64,000 bases of DNA from Fibrobacter sp. UWR2 (GTDB lineage: Bacteria > Fibrobacterota > Fibrobacteria > Fibrobacterales > Fibrobacteraceae): the NCBI RefSeq assembly GCF_002210285.1, contig NZ_MWQE01000006.1, forward strand, positions 62,001-126,000, given 5' to 3'. Below the pieces are notes generated by a model, which worked only from the letters and a program-made list of their open reading frames with translations, did not search any database and was not told the origin of the DNA. Positions 20,870 through 29,679 of this stretch are shown here, in pieces. Position 1 is the stretch's first letter; the number at the start of each line of letters is the position of its first letter. The translations under genes were made by a program, and so were the position numbers.

Positions 20870-21119
20870 AAGAATCCTGTCGTTTTCGTGTTACATATAG
20901 AAATTTAGACATATTTGCCCTGGTAGGCGCTCTTTTATAAAATAATTCGGTTACTATGGTAAACGAGTGAGATTTCGCAAATTGGCTGTTTTTTTTGTTT
21001 TTTGGCACATATTATAGCGATTTAGTACGTCTGTATACACCTTTTCGAAAAAAGTGGGAATACAATGCCCTAAAAACAAGTTATATTGTAAGCCATCGAA
21101 TTTGGAGATTTTGTACCTT
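20870..21119. promoter_or_regulatory. divergent promoter region between GH5 and the barrel operon
   Basis: 250 bp of AT-rich DNA between two divergent genes. On the plus strand a TATATT box at 21082-21087 fits as the -10 for the gene starting at 21120. Nothing gene-like is convincing in between. Confidence 0.5.
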
Positions 21120-21857
21120 ATGAAATCACATCTGCAGACCATCATCTGGAAGTGCGCCGTGGGCTCACTCCTTCTTGCGTCTTTCTCCTTTGCTAGTTTC
21201 AGCGATTATAGGGATAGGGACAATTCCCGCTTCGTCACGCGCGAAGCCAAGCCTTTCCGCCCGGATAAGGACGTGGTGAGCGTCGTTATGCGCGAAGCCA
21301 TCCCGCGTGGTGGTGGATACACCTACCAGTACCCGCGCGAGAACCCCGAACCGATTCTCACGGACAAGTATGCCATGGAAGGCGCCCTTTCCATGGAAAT
21401 TGAGCTTATTGCAAGCGACTACTCCGGTGTGGCTATCTGTATCGCCGGTTCTGTCGACCTGACGCCCTATTTCGAGGAAGGTGTCCTCGAGTTCTGGATC
21501 AAGGGCGAAAAGGGTGGCGAGAACGCCCTGTTCGTGCTCGTTGACGATGGCGTGAAGAGCAACGGCGAATCCCTCCAGGTGAAGCTGCGCTCCAAGAGCC
21601 TTGGTGAAATTACCACTGAATGGAAGCATTTCAGCATTCCTCTCAAGCTGTTCGGCAAGACCGGCGTGTACTGGGATGCGAAGAACACCCGCGAAGTCAT
21701 GCTCCCGTTTGCCTGGGAAAACTTCAAGGGTTTCCGTCTTGAAGTCCGCAAGGACGAAAACGAGTCCTTCAAGGTCTGGATTGACGATATTGTGATCAAG
21801 AAGCACGGCAAGCCTTACGAAGGGCCGGCCAACTACCCGTTCCGCAACGCGATTTAA
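21120..21857 (+). CDS. exported jelly-roll (CBM11-like) protein, first gene of the barrel operon
   Basis: 245 residues from ATG 21120, with GGAG upstream and a signal peptide (about 1-27, WKCAVGSLLLASFSFAS). The mature part looks like one carbohydrate-binding-type jelly roll: a strand-rich stretch 'GVLEFWIKG', 'W..FSIPL' and a final 'WIDDIVIKK', the usual close of CBM11/CIA30-like folds. No catalytic motif. It heads a run of six genes with gaps of 0-18 bp, so it is likely part of the same surface complex as the barrels. A binding role for glucans is inference; the fold assignment is moderate. Confidence 0.7.
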   Translation: MKSHLQTIIWKCAVGSLLLASFSFASFSDYRDRDNSRFVTREAKPFRPDKDVVSVVMREAIPRGGGYTYQYPRENPEPILTDKYAMEGALSMEIELIASDYSGVAICIAGSVDLTPYFEEGVLEFWIKGEKGGENALFVLVDDGVKSNGESLQVKLRSKSLGEITTEWKHFSIPLKLFGKTGVYWDAKNTREVMLPFAWENFKGFRLEVRKDENESFKVWIDDIVIKKHGKPYEGPANYPFRNAI

Positions 21858-21866
21858 GAGGTTCCC

Positions 21867-24413
21867 ATGCGTAAATTACCGATACTCTTTACGACTTTGC
21901 TTTGCACTTCCCTGGCCTTTGCTCAGGAAGAAGAAGCCGCATTAGATGCCTCCGCACCTGAAACTGAAGCGGTGGAAGAAGCCCCTGCTGCCGAACCGGC
22001 TAGCGAAGAACAGGCTGCTCCCGAAGAACCCGCTCCTGCGGAGGAGACCGTTTCTGAAGCCGCTCCGGCCGAACCGGCAGCGGAGGAAAGCGCTCCTGTG
22101 GAAGAAGCCGCTGCCGAACCGGTGGCCGAAGAACCCGCAGAAGCCCCTGCTGAAGAAGCTGCCCCGAAGAAGGAATTCGCCTCTGCCGCTCCGGTCAATA
22201 CACCGGCTCCGGTGGTCGATGCCCCTGCGACACTCGCCGCCGACAAGCAGCTCGAAGTTGCCGAAGGCAACATGGATAATATCGCCGATAACCTCGAGTC
22301 CACGCTCATGGGCAAGGACGACGCTCCTCTCGCCGTGTCCGGCTTCATGGCCTTCCGCGTCAAGGATTTCAGATACCCGAAGGCCTCTGAATACCTCGCC
22401 AGCGATAAGGCCCGTACCTCGGTCGACGCTATGTTCAAGGCGAACATCGTCGCCATGCCGAACTCCTACATGACCCTCTGGACCAACCTCACGTTCCCGT
22501 TCGACCTTACGGGTCTGTTCGTCAACAACCTGGGTACCCAGCCGACGAACGTGCCGACTTCCAACGAGCGCGTGCTGTTCGACCACTCCACCGACTACTA
22601 CTCCTCGACTATCGACGAAGAAATGAACTTCGGTATCGATATCCGTGCGGGCGTGTTCGGCGCCTATGTTACGGCCGGCGGCGTCATCTGGGCGAACTCC
22701 TCTCCGCTCACCATGTGGGAACGCGAGACCATGCCCCGCTTTGCCTGGGTGTACGAGACCTTCGAAGACGAAAAGACTGTAAGTACCTACTACAAGGAAA
22801 AGGTGTTCAAGCCGGTGAAGGAAGGCGGACGTGCCTTCTGGACCAACCGCTCCTTCGGTGGCGTGTTCGTGAGCGCCTACCAGCTCCCGTTTGACATGAC
22901 CGCTCAGGCAATGGTGTCCCAGCCGGCCGACATGGACGTCGGTACCCGTGACGGTCTGCGTATGTACGGTGGCCAGCCGGGCGAACTCGAAATGTCCGGT
23001 GACTACGATCTCCGCGGCGCCGTGTACCACGGCCGCCTTGCCAAGAACAAGATCGCCGACAACCTGAGCGTTGGCCTTAACTACATGGGCATCGTCTTCG
23101 ACGAGGCTCTCGTCTATGAAAGTGAATTCTACGGCCAGTACAACAAGCTGAGCGTCGACCCGACCATCATGAACACCCATGTGGCGTCTGTCGACTTCAG
23201 GGGTAACATTACTCCGAAGCTCTACTTGATGGCCGATGTGGCCTTGAGCATGACGGATTCCCTCAACTACTACAAGACGGGCCTTTCCAAGCACGGCTCT
23301 AGCTACGAGAAGAACTCCTACGATTCCGAATGGAGCATGCCGCAGGTCGGTGTGTACGTGAAGGCCCAGAGCAAGTACCTCGAAGGCTGGCCGATGACTC
23401 TCGAAGCCATCTTCCTCCAGAAGGACTTCTACTCTCCGTTCTCCATGAGCAACCCCTCGCGCTACGTTGCCTGGCGCAGGGATGAATTCGCCCTCAATGC
23501 GGGTTCCATGCGCTACACCCCGAACATGGCGGGTATCAACCTGAAGATCGAACCGGAATTCAACCGCGGTCACCTCGACATCCAGTACGGCCTGCATAGC
23601 CAGGTCGAGGAAGGTGCCGACGTGCTCCTCTTCAACTACCGCCTCAATGGCCGTAACCTTTGGGAATCCACGAACTCCTGGACCAAGCACAAGCCGATCT
23701 TCTGGGCAGACTCGGGTAACGCCCGCTACAACGGCTACGTGGAACGTGCCGGTGTGCTTACCCCGGGTATTGGCCTCAAGATGAACCGCCAGCAGGGTGG
23801 TCTCCGTGGTGGTACGTGGGAAATGTGGGAAACCTTCACCGCATACGAGAATGCCCAGCAGATTCAGGATAGCGTAGTCCCGACCCACACCAAGTGGTCG
23901 ACCTACCTCTCCCTCGCCGGTGGTTACGATATCGGACACTGGTTCGGCACCGACAGGAACATCGTGATGAGCGGCTACGCCTCCATCTCGGGTGTCGCCA
24001 AGTCGTTCGCCCCGATTGCCTACAGCGAATCCCAGAGCGACATGCTCCTGTGGAGCTTTTACGGTCAGCTTGAACCGGCAATCGCCATTACGCCGACCTT
24101 CCACCTCGTCGGTATCCTCGGCCTCGAGAGCTTCCGTTCTGAATACGGCTACCTCATCGACTATATCGAGAACAACATCGACAAGTCTACTGATACGAAG
24201 CCCACGCACTATGGCGATGTGAACACTATGATGTTCCGCAAGGCTCCCATCAACTACCTGGAAACGGCCCTCGGTATCGGTTTCGACTGGAACTTCGCCG
24301 ACCGTGCCGGTATTCACGTGCGTTACAAGTGGGCTACCCATTCCGACGAAACCGTGCCTGATAATGACTGGTCTGGTCATTACATCTACGCCGAAACTAA
24401 AGTATGGTTCTAA
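21867..24413 (+). CDS. large outer-membrane barrel protein 1 with Ala/Pro/Glu-rich spacer
   Basis: 848 residues. Signal peptide 1-19 (ending LAFAQ), then about 110 residues of Ala-Pro-Glu repeats (AAPEEPAPAEE type), a linker, and about 700 residues of short amphipathic strands rich in Tyr, Trp, Gly and Asn, ending ...YIYAETKVWF with the terminal Phe typical of outer-membrane barrels. The acidic Pro-rich spacer may span or bind peptidoglycan in the periplasm. I do not recognise a named family. AGAGG lies before the ATG, 9 bp after the preceding stop. Shares overall design, not obvious sequence identity, with the next two genes. Confidence 0.72.
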   Translation: MRKLPILFTTLLCTSLAFAQEEEAALDASAPETEAVEEAPAAEPASEEQAAPEEPAPAEETVSEAAPAEPAAEESAPVEEAAAEPVAEEPAEAPAEEAAPKKEFASAAPVNTPAPVVDAPATLAADKQLEVAEGNMDNIADNLESTLMGKDDAPLAVSGFMAFRVKDFRYPKASEYLASDKARTSVDAMFKANIVAMPNSYMTLWTNLTFPFDLTGLFVNNLGTQPTNVPTSNERVLFDHSTDYYSSTIDEEMNFGIDIRAGVFGAYVTAGGVIWANSSPLTMWERETMPRFAWVYETFEDEKTVSTYYKEKVFKPVKEGGRAFWTNRSFGGVFVSAYQLPFDMTAQAMVSQPADMDVGTRDGLRMYGGQPGELEMSGDYDLRGAVYHGRLAKNKIADNLSVGLNYMGIVFDEALVYESEFYGQYNKLSVDPTIMNTHVASVDFRGNITPKLYLMADVALSMTDSLNYYKTGLSKHGSSYEKNSYDSEWSMPQVGVYVKAQSKYLEGWPMTLEAIFLQKDFYSPFSMSNPSRYVAWRRDEFALNAGSMRYTPNMAGINLKIEPEFNRGHLDIQYGLHSQVEEGADVLLFNYRLNGRNLWESTNSWTKHKPIFWADSGNARYNGYVERAGVLTPGIGLKMNRQQGGLRGGTWEMWETFTAYENAQQIQDSVVPTHTKWSTYLSLAGGYDIGHWFGTDRNIVMSGYASISGVAKSFAPIAYSESQSDMLLWSFYGQLEPAIAITPTFHLVGILGLESFRSEYGYLIDYIENNIDKSTDTKPTHYGDVNTMMFRKAPINYLETALGIGFDWNFADRAGIHVRYKWATHSDETVPDNDWSGHYIYAETKVWF

Positions 24414-24431
24414 TGGAGGCGCGAGAAGAGT

Positions 24432-26711
24432 ATGAATTTTAACAAAAGTGCTTCAAAAATGATGACTAGAACTTTGAGTGTCCTTGCGCTTACCGCAGGT
24501 GTCGCTGCCGCTTCCGTGGCCGACAACAAGGACCTGATTGAAAGCAAGGTCGATTCCGCCAACGCTCACCGCGGCCTCGAGGTCACGGGTGCCATCCGCG
24601 GCGTTGCCCAGGCATCTTATTACGGCAACTCATCGTATTTCGGAACCGACGGCGATGCCTACGCCTCCCAGACGATGCCCGATGTCGAAAGGGACGAGTT
24701 CGTCAACGCGGACTTCAACTTCGGCTTCCGCCCCTGGGAAAGCGTCCGTGCGAACGCGATGCTGCGCCTCTACGCCGGCATGCAGGACTACTTCGCCTCG
24801 GCCGCCAAGATTATTGAGGTCCCCTGGATCAATGTCGAAGGCCAGATCGGCAACAACTTCCACTGGATCGTGGGTGATTTCCGCCAGCAGTACTCTCCGC
24901 TGACGTTGTTCGCCCCGGATGTCGACATCATGTACGAACCGCAGGTGTTCGCCCGCAAGCGCCACATGGCCGAAAAGCAGCAGCTCCTCGAGGGCAACCA
25001 GAGGAACCTGCAGGGTGCGAACCTCCAGTTCCGTATGGACCTGAACGACATCTTTGGCCAGGTCCGTGCCGAAGGTATCTTCGCCCGAGTGAACCGCGCC
25101 CAGGCTCTTGACCTTTCCGGTGCCGAAGGCAACATCCTTCCGAACGAAACCATTCCGGGTGCGACTCAGGCTGCCAACATGGACAAGTTCCTCATTGCCG
25201 GTAACCTGGAACTCCTCCCGCTCAGGAAGAACGCCTACCTCGCCGGTACGATGATGTACATCTTCGACAACGAGGATTCGCGAGCCTACACCTACCGCCA
25301 CTACAATGCGGACGGTGAACTGAGCCTCAACACGAAGGATCCCTACCAGATATCCGCCATCAATCCGTACGAACTCGACCCCCAGAAGACCCTCGTCCTC
25401 GCTGGCCGCGTGGGTGGCGATGTCGCAGGCATGATGAATAACAGGGGGCTCATCCTTGACGCTACGGCGGAACTCGCCATGTCGATGGACGATGTCATCA
25501 ACCGTGATTACGTCGTCACGACGGCTGACGACCCGCTCGCATTCACGCTCGACGGAATGACCTTCTATAAGAGTGTCGAAAATACGGAAACCAACAACGG
25601 CCTTGCGGTCAATGCGACCCTCAATGCCGGATACAAGACCGATTCCTGGAGCGTCAAGCTCGTCGGCGACATTATCTTCAACGATAGCGCATGGTTCAAC
25701 AACCTTGCTCAGTCGCCCAAGTTCTTTGCCCAGCGCATCCTGAATTCTGACTACGACGGCGAGACTGTCAAACACAGCGTAAAGTCTCCGCTTTACTCGA
25801 CCTTCGACGCTCTCTACAATTTCGCCCCGAAGTTCTCTCCGGCTCCCATTACCATGAGAACGGATGACAACGGCTTCAAGCAGCAGCCGTCCAGCTACAA
25901 CATTGCCCCGTACAACAAGAACTCCTGGACTGGCAACGTCTACTCCAAGGCTCAGATTGCCCTCCTCAATGCGATGGCCGATCCGAACATCCAGATGGTC
26001 CTCCCGAACGGCATGGCTTCTGCGAACCGCGAAGGTGGCCGCGCGAACCTCATCGGCAACGTGGGTGAATGGTTCGAGGCTCAGGCCCTGTTCGGCATCT
26101 ACACGCAGGTCGCCCCGCTCTACGGGTTCACCGATATCTCCTACACGGAATATGGTGCTGGCCTCAAGGCCGACATCTTCAAGGTGCTCGGGTTCTCCAA
26201 GCCTCTCGAGATTTCCGGTTCTTACAAGCATTCCGAACGTACCATGGAATTCGACCCGACGCTCCCCTTCATGGGTACCCCGGTCGACGGCAAGGCCGAG
26301 TTCAAGACGGACTTCATCAATGCCGGCCTCTACGTGCAGTACCTGCCGCGCCTTGGTGTGACTGCCGGCTTCCAGATGATCAACATGGAAATGAACGACC
26401 TCCAGCAGAAGCAGAGCGTTGCCGAATACGCCGGCATCGCAGCGACGGTCCCGATGGTCAAGGGTAAGCAGATGCAGTGGATGGTCGGCCTCGACTACAC
26501 GCTCGACAAGAGCGCCTGGCTCTCCCTGAACCTCGGCATGGTGACGGTTGAAAATACCTACAACACCGATCCGGCGCTCTATGCTGCCGATGGTGCGGTG
26601 AACTTGCCTGCCCATGCAGAGGATGTGAAGGTCGGTGGCGTCTGGCCAACGGAATTCACGAACAAGTTTACACAACTTATTGTTGAAGCCTCCATTAACG
26701 TGGAATTTTAA
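24432..26711 (+). CDS. large outer-membrane barrel protein 2
   Basis: 759 residues. Signal peptide about 1-27 (TLSVLALTAGVAAAS), then a continuous strand-rich protein with segments such as WINVEGQIGNNFHWIVGDFRQ and FAPDVDIMYEPQVFARKR, ending ASINVEF. The segment 'PLT(L/I)....V(D/E)I(M/L)(Y/Q)EP(Q/E)(V/I)FA(R/Q)' also occurs in barrel protein 3, so these two are paralogues. Predicted porin-like outer-membrane protein. Follows barrel 1 by 18 bp; GGAGG is present in the gap. Confidence 0.72.
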   Translation: MNFNKSASKMMTRTLSVLALTAGVAAASVADNKDLIESKVDSANAHRGLEVTGAIRGVAQASYYGNSSYFGTDGDAYASQTMPDVERDEFVNADFNFGFRPWESVRANAMLRLYAGMQDYFASAAKIIEVPWINVEGQIGNNFHWIVGDFRQQYSPLTLFAPDVDIMYEPQVFARKRHMAEKQQLLEGNQRNLQGANLQFRMDLNDIFGQVRAEGIFARVNRAQALDLSGAEGNILPNETIPGATQAANMDKFLIAGNLELLPLRKNAYLAGTMMYIFDNEDSRAYTYRHYNADGELSLNTKDPYQISAINPYELDPQKTLVLAGRVGGDVAGMMNNRGLILDATAELAMSMDDVINRDYVVTTADDPLAFTLDGMTFYKSVENTETNNGLAVNATLNAGYKTDSWSVKLVGDIIFNDSAWFNNLAQSPKFFAQRILNSDYDGETVKHSVKSPLYSTFDALYNFAPKFSPAPITMRTDDNGFKQQPSSYNIAPYNKNSWTGNVYSKAQIALLNAMADPNIQMVLPNGMASANREGGRANLIGNVGEWFEAQALFGIYTQVAPLYGFTDISYTEYGAGLKADIFKVLGFSKPLEISGSYKHSERTMEFDPTLPFMGTPVDGKAEFKTDFINAGLYVQYLPRLGVTAGFQMINMEMNDLQQKQSVAEYAGIAATVPMVKGKQMQWMVGLDYTLDKSAWLSLNLGMVTVENTYNTDPALYAADGAVNLPAHAEDVKVGGVWPTEFTNKFTQLIVEASINVEF

Positions 26712-26726
26712 TGGGAGGGATGAAAG

Positions 26727-28877
26727 ATGATGAATAACAAGAAGACCACGCTCATTTTTGCGACCGCTCTTATGTTCTCTGCAACGGCGGCCTTCGCTGA
26801 AGCCGATTCCTCGGTTGTCACGAAGCAGACCTCGTTCCTGCAGAAACTTGATTCCTTGAACAAGTCCATCCTGGGCCTCCGTTTGGGCGGAACCGCCAAG
26901 GCCGGCGCCCTCACCTCCATGGCGACTTCCGACCAGTTCCTTGACAATTCCGCCACTCAGGAAAACCAGGCCTTTACCGACGTGAACCTCAAGTTCCTCG
27001 CCCAGCCCTCTTCCGAGACCCGCCTCGACGTGCAGGTCCGCCTCCACAAGGATTGGCAGAGCGGCGTCGACGAGAACAACAACCCGGTTATCGGTCACTG
27101 GTTCAGCTACGATGGCAAGATCCTGAACAACCATGTCGATTTCAACTTGGGATACATGCGTGTCGGTTACACCCCGCTCACCATCAATACCCCGCAGGTT
27201 GAAATCCTCCAGGAGCCCGAGATCTTCGCTCAGAACCGAGTCGAGGCTCTGTCCTACCGCAATCTCGACACGACGTCCCGCCGACTCATGCAGGGCCTGA
27301 ATGCCGAGTTCCATAGTGGTAACGTGGGCGCCCTCGACGATATCTATGCACAGGCGACTGGTGCGCGTCTGCGCAACACCGCGAAGAAGAACGACCAGGT
27401 GTTCTTCGACTTCGACTGGGCCGACCGCTATGCCTACGGTCTCCGTACCGGTCTTAGCGCCTTCGGTGCCAATCTCGGTGCGAACTTTGTCGGTGCGCTT
27501 GACCGCCGCCTCACCACTCGCTCCCGTGACCTCGGTCTGAAGGATACCATCTTCTACGACAACAACAGCGTCCTCTCTGTTGAACTGGGATTCAACTCGA
27601 AGAAGCTCCTCCCGCATCTGCCGGTTAACTTCGGCCTCAATGGGGAATATGCGATGTCCTGGTGGGAAGTCGATGCCGAATACATGGACACTGACCCCTC
27701 CTTCGATACGCAGATCAAGGAAGCCCCCGTTCCCGATGGCGATGTCATGACGAGCATTGTGTACGTGTCTTCGACCGTGAATGCCAAGGACGCCGAAAGG
27801 ACTACGGTTGACCTGATGGACGACAAGGGCACGGCCCTGAACGTGCGCCCCTTCGTGGAAGGTTCTGTTGCCGGCGTTAACTTCAAGGTGGACGGCATGT
27901 ACCTCATGAACGATAAGGAGTTCTGGTCCGACCTCGCTTCTTCGCCGAACTACATGAACAATGGGATTATCTTCAACGCGAACGCCCTCTATGGCGATGC
28001 CGACCAGGAAGTGGCAAAGAACTTTGCCTCGGGTAACCTCGAGAACCTCTACTTCATGGTCTACAACACCGACCTCCTGACGGCCGCGACGCTCATGTCT
28101 TCCGGTACCAAGACGGTTCTTTCGGGTTCTTCCGAAGCCGTGGAACTCTACTACCGCCTGTACAACAACTACAAGCTCGCTCACTTCTACCGCAACGCTT
28201 ACGATGCCAACACGATGAAGAAGCTCGAGGCCGCCCAGGCGCTCCTCCTGATGGACCCGTCCGTGAACCTCGCCATGCCTTACGGCCTCGCGACGCCTGA
28301 CCGCAAGGGATTCGCCGCATCGATCGATGCAGATTGGAACGATGCCGTTGAAGTCAATGTCCGCTTCTCCCAGTACACTGCCGAAGCTTCCGACAACAAG
28401 TACACGACAATCGGTGCCGGCCTCGGCGTCGACGTCGGCCGCCTTGTTCCGTCGCTTGACCGCAAGATCAAGGTTTCCGGCTCCTTCGAGAAGGCTACCG
28501 AGGATTCCTACCTGCAGCGCTCTTCGCAGCGAATCGTAGGTGGCTTCTCTGCCGATATCTGGGGCCCGATTGCTTTGGAATTCGGTGCCCAGATGCTTAA
28601 CAAGAAGTTCGAGGGCAACGTGTTCGGTATCGCGGGTCTCCCTGTCGGGATGTCCTTCATCCAGAAGGTTGACGAAATGCTCATCCTTGCTGGTCCGCGC
28701 GTCCGCATCGCTCCGGAATCCTACATCACTGTCCGCTACGGCATGCTGAAGAACACCGTGGGCTACAAGACCCCGAACGCTGCCGCAGCCCTGGATGCTA
28801 CCTTACCCCCGTACGTGGATAAAGAACTCTCTGTCGACAAGAACATTATCTCCGCCGATGTGACGGTTAATTTCTAG
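26727..28877 (+). CDS. large outer-membrane barrel protein 3
   Basis: 716 residues. Signal peptide about 1-25 (IFATALMFSATAAFAE), then a strand-rich barrel-like body ending SADVTVNF. It shares with barrel 2 the motif around residues 150-168 (PLTINTPQVEILQEPEIFAQ), a 'LxxAxxLLxMDPSVxLAMPYGLATPDR'-like helix, and the end 'KNxxSADVTVNF/EASINVEF', so duplication of one ancestral gene is likely. GGGAGGG sits before tandem ATG codons. A predicted outer-membrane protein without a recognised family. Confidence 0.72.
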   Translation: MMNNKKTTLIFATALMFSATAAFAEADSSVVTKQTSFLQKLDSLNKSILGLRLGGTAKAGALTSMATSDQFLDNSATQENQAFTDVNLKFLAQPSSETRLDVQVRLHKDWQSGVDENNNPVIGHWFSYDGKILNNHVDFNLGYMRVGYTPLTINTPQVEILQEPEIFAQNRVEALSYRNLDTTSRRLMQGLNAEFHSGNVGALDDIYAQATGARLRNTAKKNDQVFFDFDWADRYAYGLRTGLSAFGANLGANFVGALDRRLTTRSRDLGLKDTIFYDNNSVLSVELGFNSKKLLPHLPVNFGLNGEYAMSWWEVDAEYMDTDPSFDTQIKEAPVPDGDVMTSIVYVSSTVNAKDAERTTVDLMDDKGTALNVRPFVEGSVAGVNFKVDGMYLMNDKEFWSDLASSPNYMNNGIIFNANALYGDADQEVAKNFASGNLENLYFMVYNTDLLTAATLMSSGTKTVLSGSSEAVELYYRLYNNYKLAHFYRNAYDANTMKKLEAAQALLLMDPSVNLAMPYGLATPDRKGFAASIDADWNDAVEVNVRFSQYTAEASDNKYTTIGAGLGVDVGRLVPSLDRKIKVSGSFEKATEDSYLQRSSQRIVGGFSADIWGPIALEFGAQMLNKKFEGNVFGIAGLPVGMSFIQKVDEMLILAGPRVRIAPESYITVRYGMLKNTVGYKTPNAAAALDATLPPYVDKELSVDKNIISADVTVNF

Positions 28878-28888
28878 TGAGGTCGAAA

Positions 28889-29665
28889 ATGAAGAATATA
28901 AAGATTTCTCTTCTTGCTGCCGGCGCTACCATCGCGCTCCTGGCTTGCTCCTCCTTGGAAGTCAGCAATCCGGAATCCGAGAACTACCCGGAAGGCTGGT
29001 CTACTGCTGAATACATAAGCATTAACCCCGACCTCCGTGCACTCCAGATTGCGGACCAGGTCAACATCATGAACACCCTTTCCGGTGCGGCGTCTGACGA
29101 AGCCGACTTTACGGCCGATACCGTGCTGATGACGAAGATTGCGCTTGAGTATGCAGCCTTCACCGAGAAGAATCTCGACTTTAGCGACAAGTCGAAGATG
29201 AAGTACCTCAAGCAGTTCAATATCAATGGCGTGAGCAACGAGCCTGCCGTGTTCGACACGCTCACCCTCGACTCGTCCGTGTTCGCAAGGCAGTTCCTGG
29301 TATATGGCAAGGTCGAAGGCCGTCCGTACCGCAAGTGCAAGGACAGCGAGAGCAACCTCGTTAAGAAGGGCTCCTGCCAGTCCGACGAGGCTAATGCGAA
29401 TATCGGCTATATGGCGCACCTCTACTGCTCCAATGCCGGTGTCACGTACTGCATCGACTGCGCCGTTACGGATGAATGCCCCGAAGTCATTATCGACGAG
29501 CCGGAAAGCTCTAGCTCCGAGGCCGCTCCGGAATCTTCCGAGACGGCGGGTGAAGGCGATTCTAGCTCCAGCGAGGGCGCCGAACCCGAATCTAGCGAAG
29601 CTACTGCCGACAGCTCGAGCAGCGAAGCGGCTGGCGATGAAAGTTCAAGTTCTGTTGCTGAATAA
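28889..29665 (+). CDS. lipoprotein with serine-rich tail
   Basis: 258 residues from ATG 28889, which has GAGG 6 bases upstream; an in-frame GTG at 28877 overlapping the previous stop is a weaker start. Lipobox LLAC. The body (about 25-205) has four to six Cys in the second half, with no family I recognise. The last 55 residues are a Glu/Ser/Ala low-complexity tail with repeated SSSS blocks, as in linkers of Fibrobacter surface proteins but here at the C-terminus. Placed between the barrels and the GH18-like gene, it may be the lipid-anchored part of the same complex. Confidence 0.7.
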   Translation: MKNIKISLLAAGATIALLACSSLEVSNPESENYPEGWSTAEYISINPDLRALQIADQVNIMNTLSGAASDEADFTADTVLMTKIALEYAAFTEKNLDFSDKSKMKYLKQFNINGVSNEPAVFDTLTLDSSVFARQFLVYGKVEGRPYRKCKDSESNLVKKGSCQSDEANANIGYMAHLYCSNAGVTYCIDCAVTDECPEVIIDEPESSSSEAAPESSETAGEGDSSSSEGAEPESSEATADSSSSEAAGDESSSSVAE

Positions 29666-29679
29666 AAGGTGGGATTACT

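Noticed and set aside
24630-28184. Very long open frame (1184 codons) on the minus strand across two barrel genes
   Set aside because: It is antisense to two well-supported genes with signal peptides and barrel ends; its protein is rich in V, H, R and E as expected from a mirror of biased codons, and it crosses a gene junction.
28877-28888. GTG start overlapping the previous stop for the serine-rich lipoprotein
   Set aside because: The ATG 12 bases later has GAGG at good spacing and starts directly with a standard lipoprotein signal.
29505-29665. Short repeated DNA in the serine-rich tail as a CRISPR-like array
   Set aside because: The repeats are codons for Ser/Glu/Ala, unevenly spaced and inside a coding frame. 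No CRISPR array or cas gene was seen in the window.
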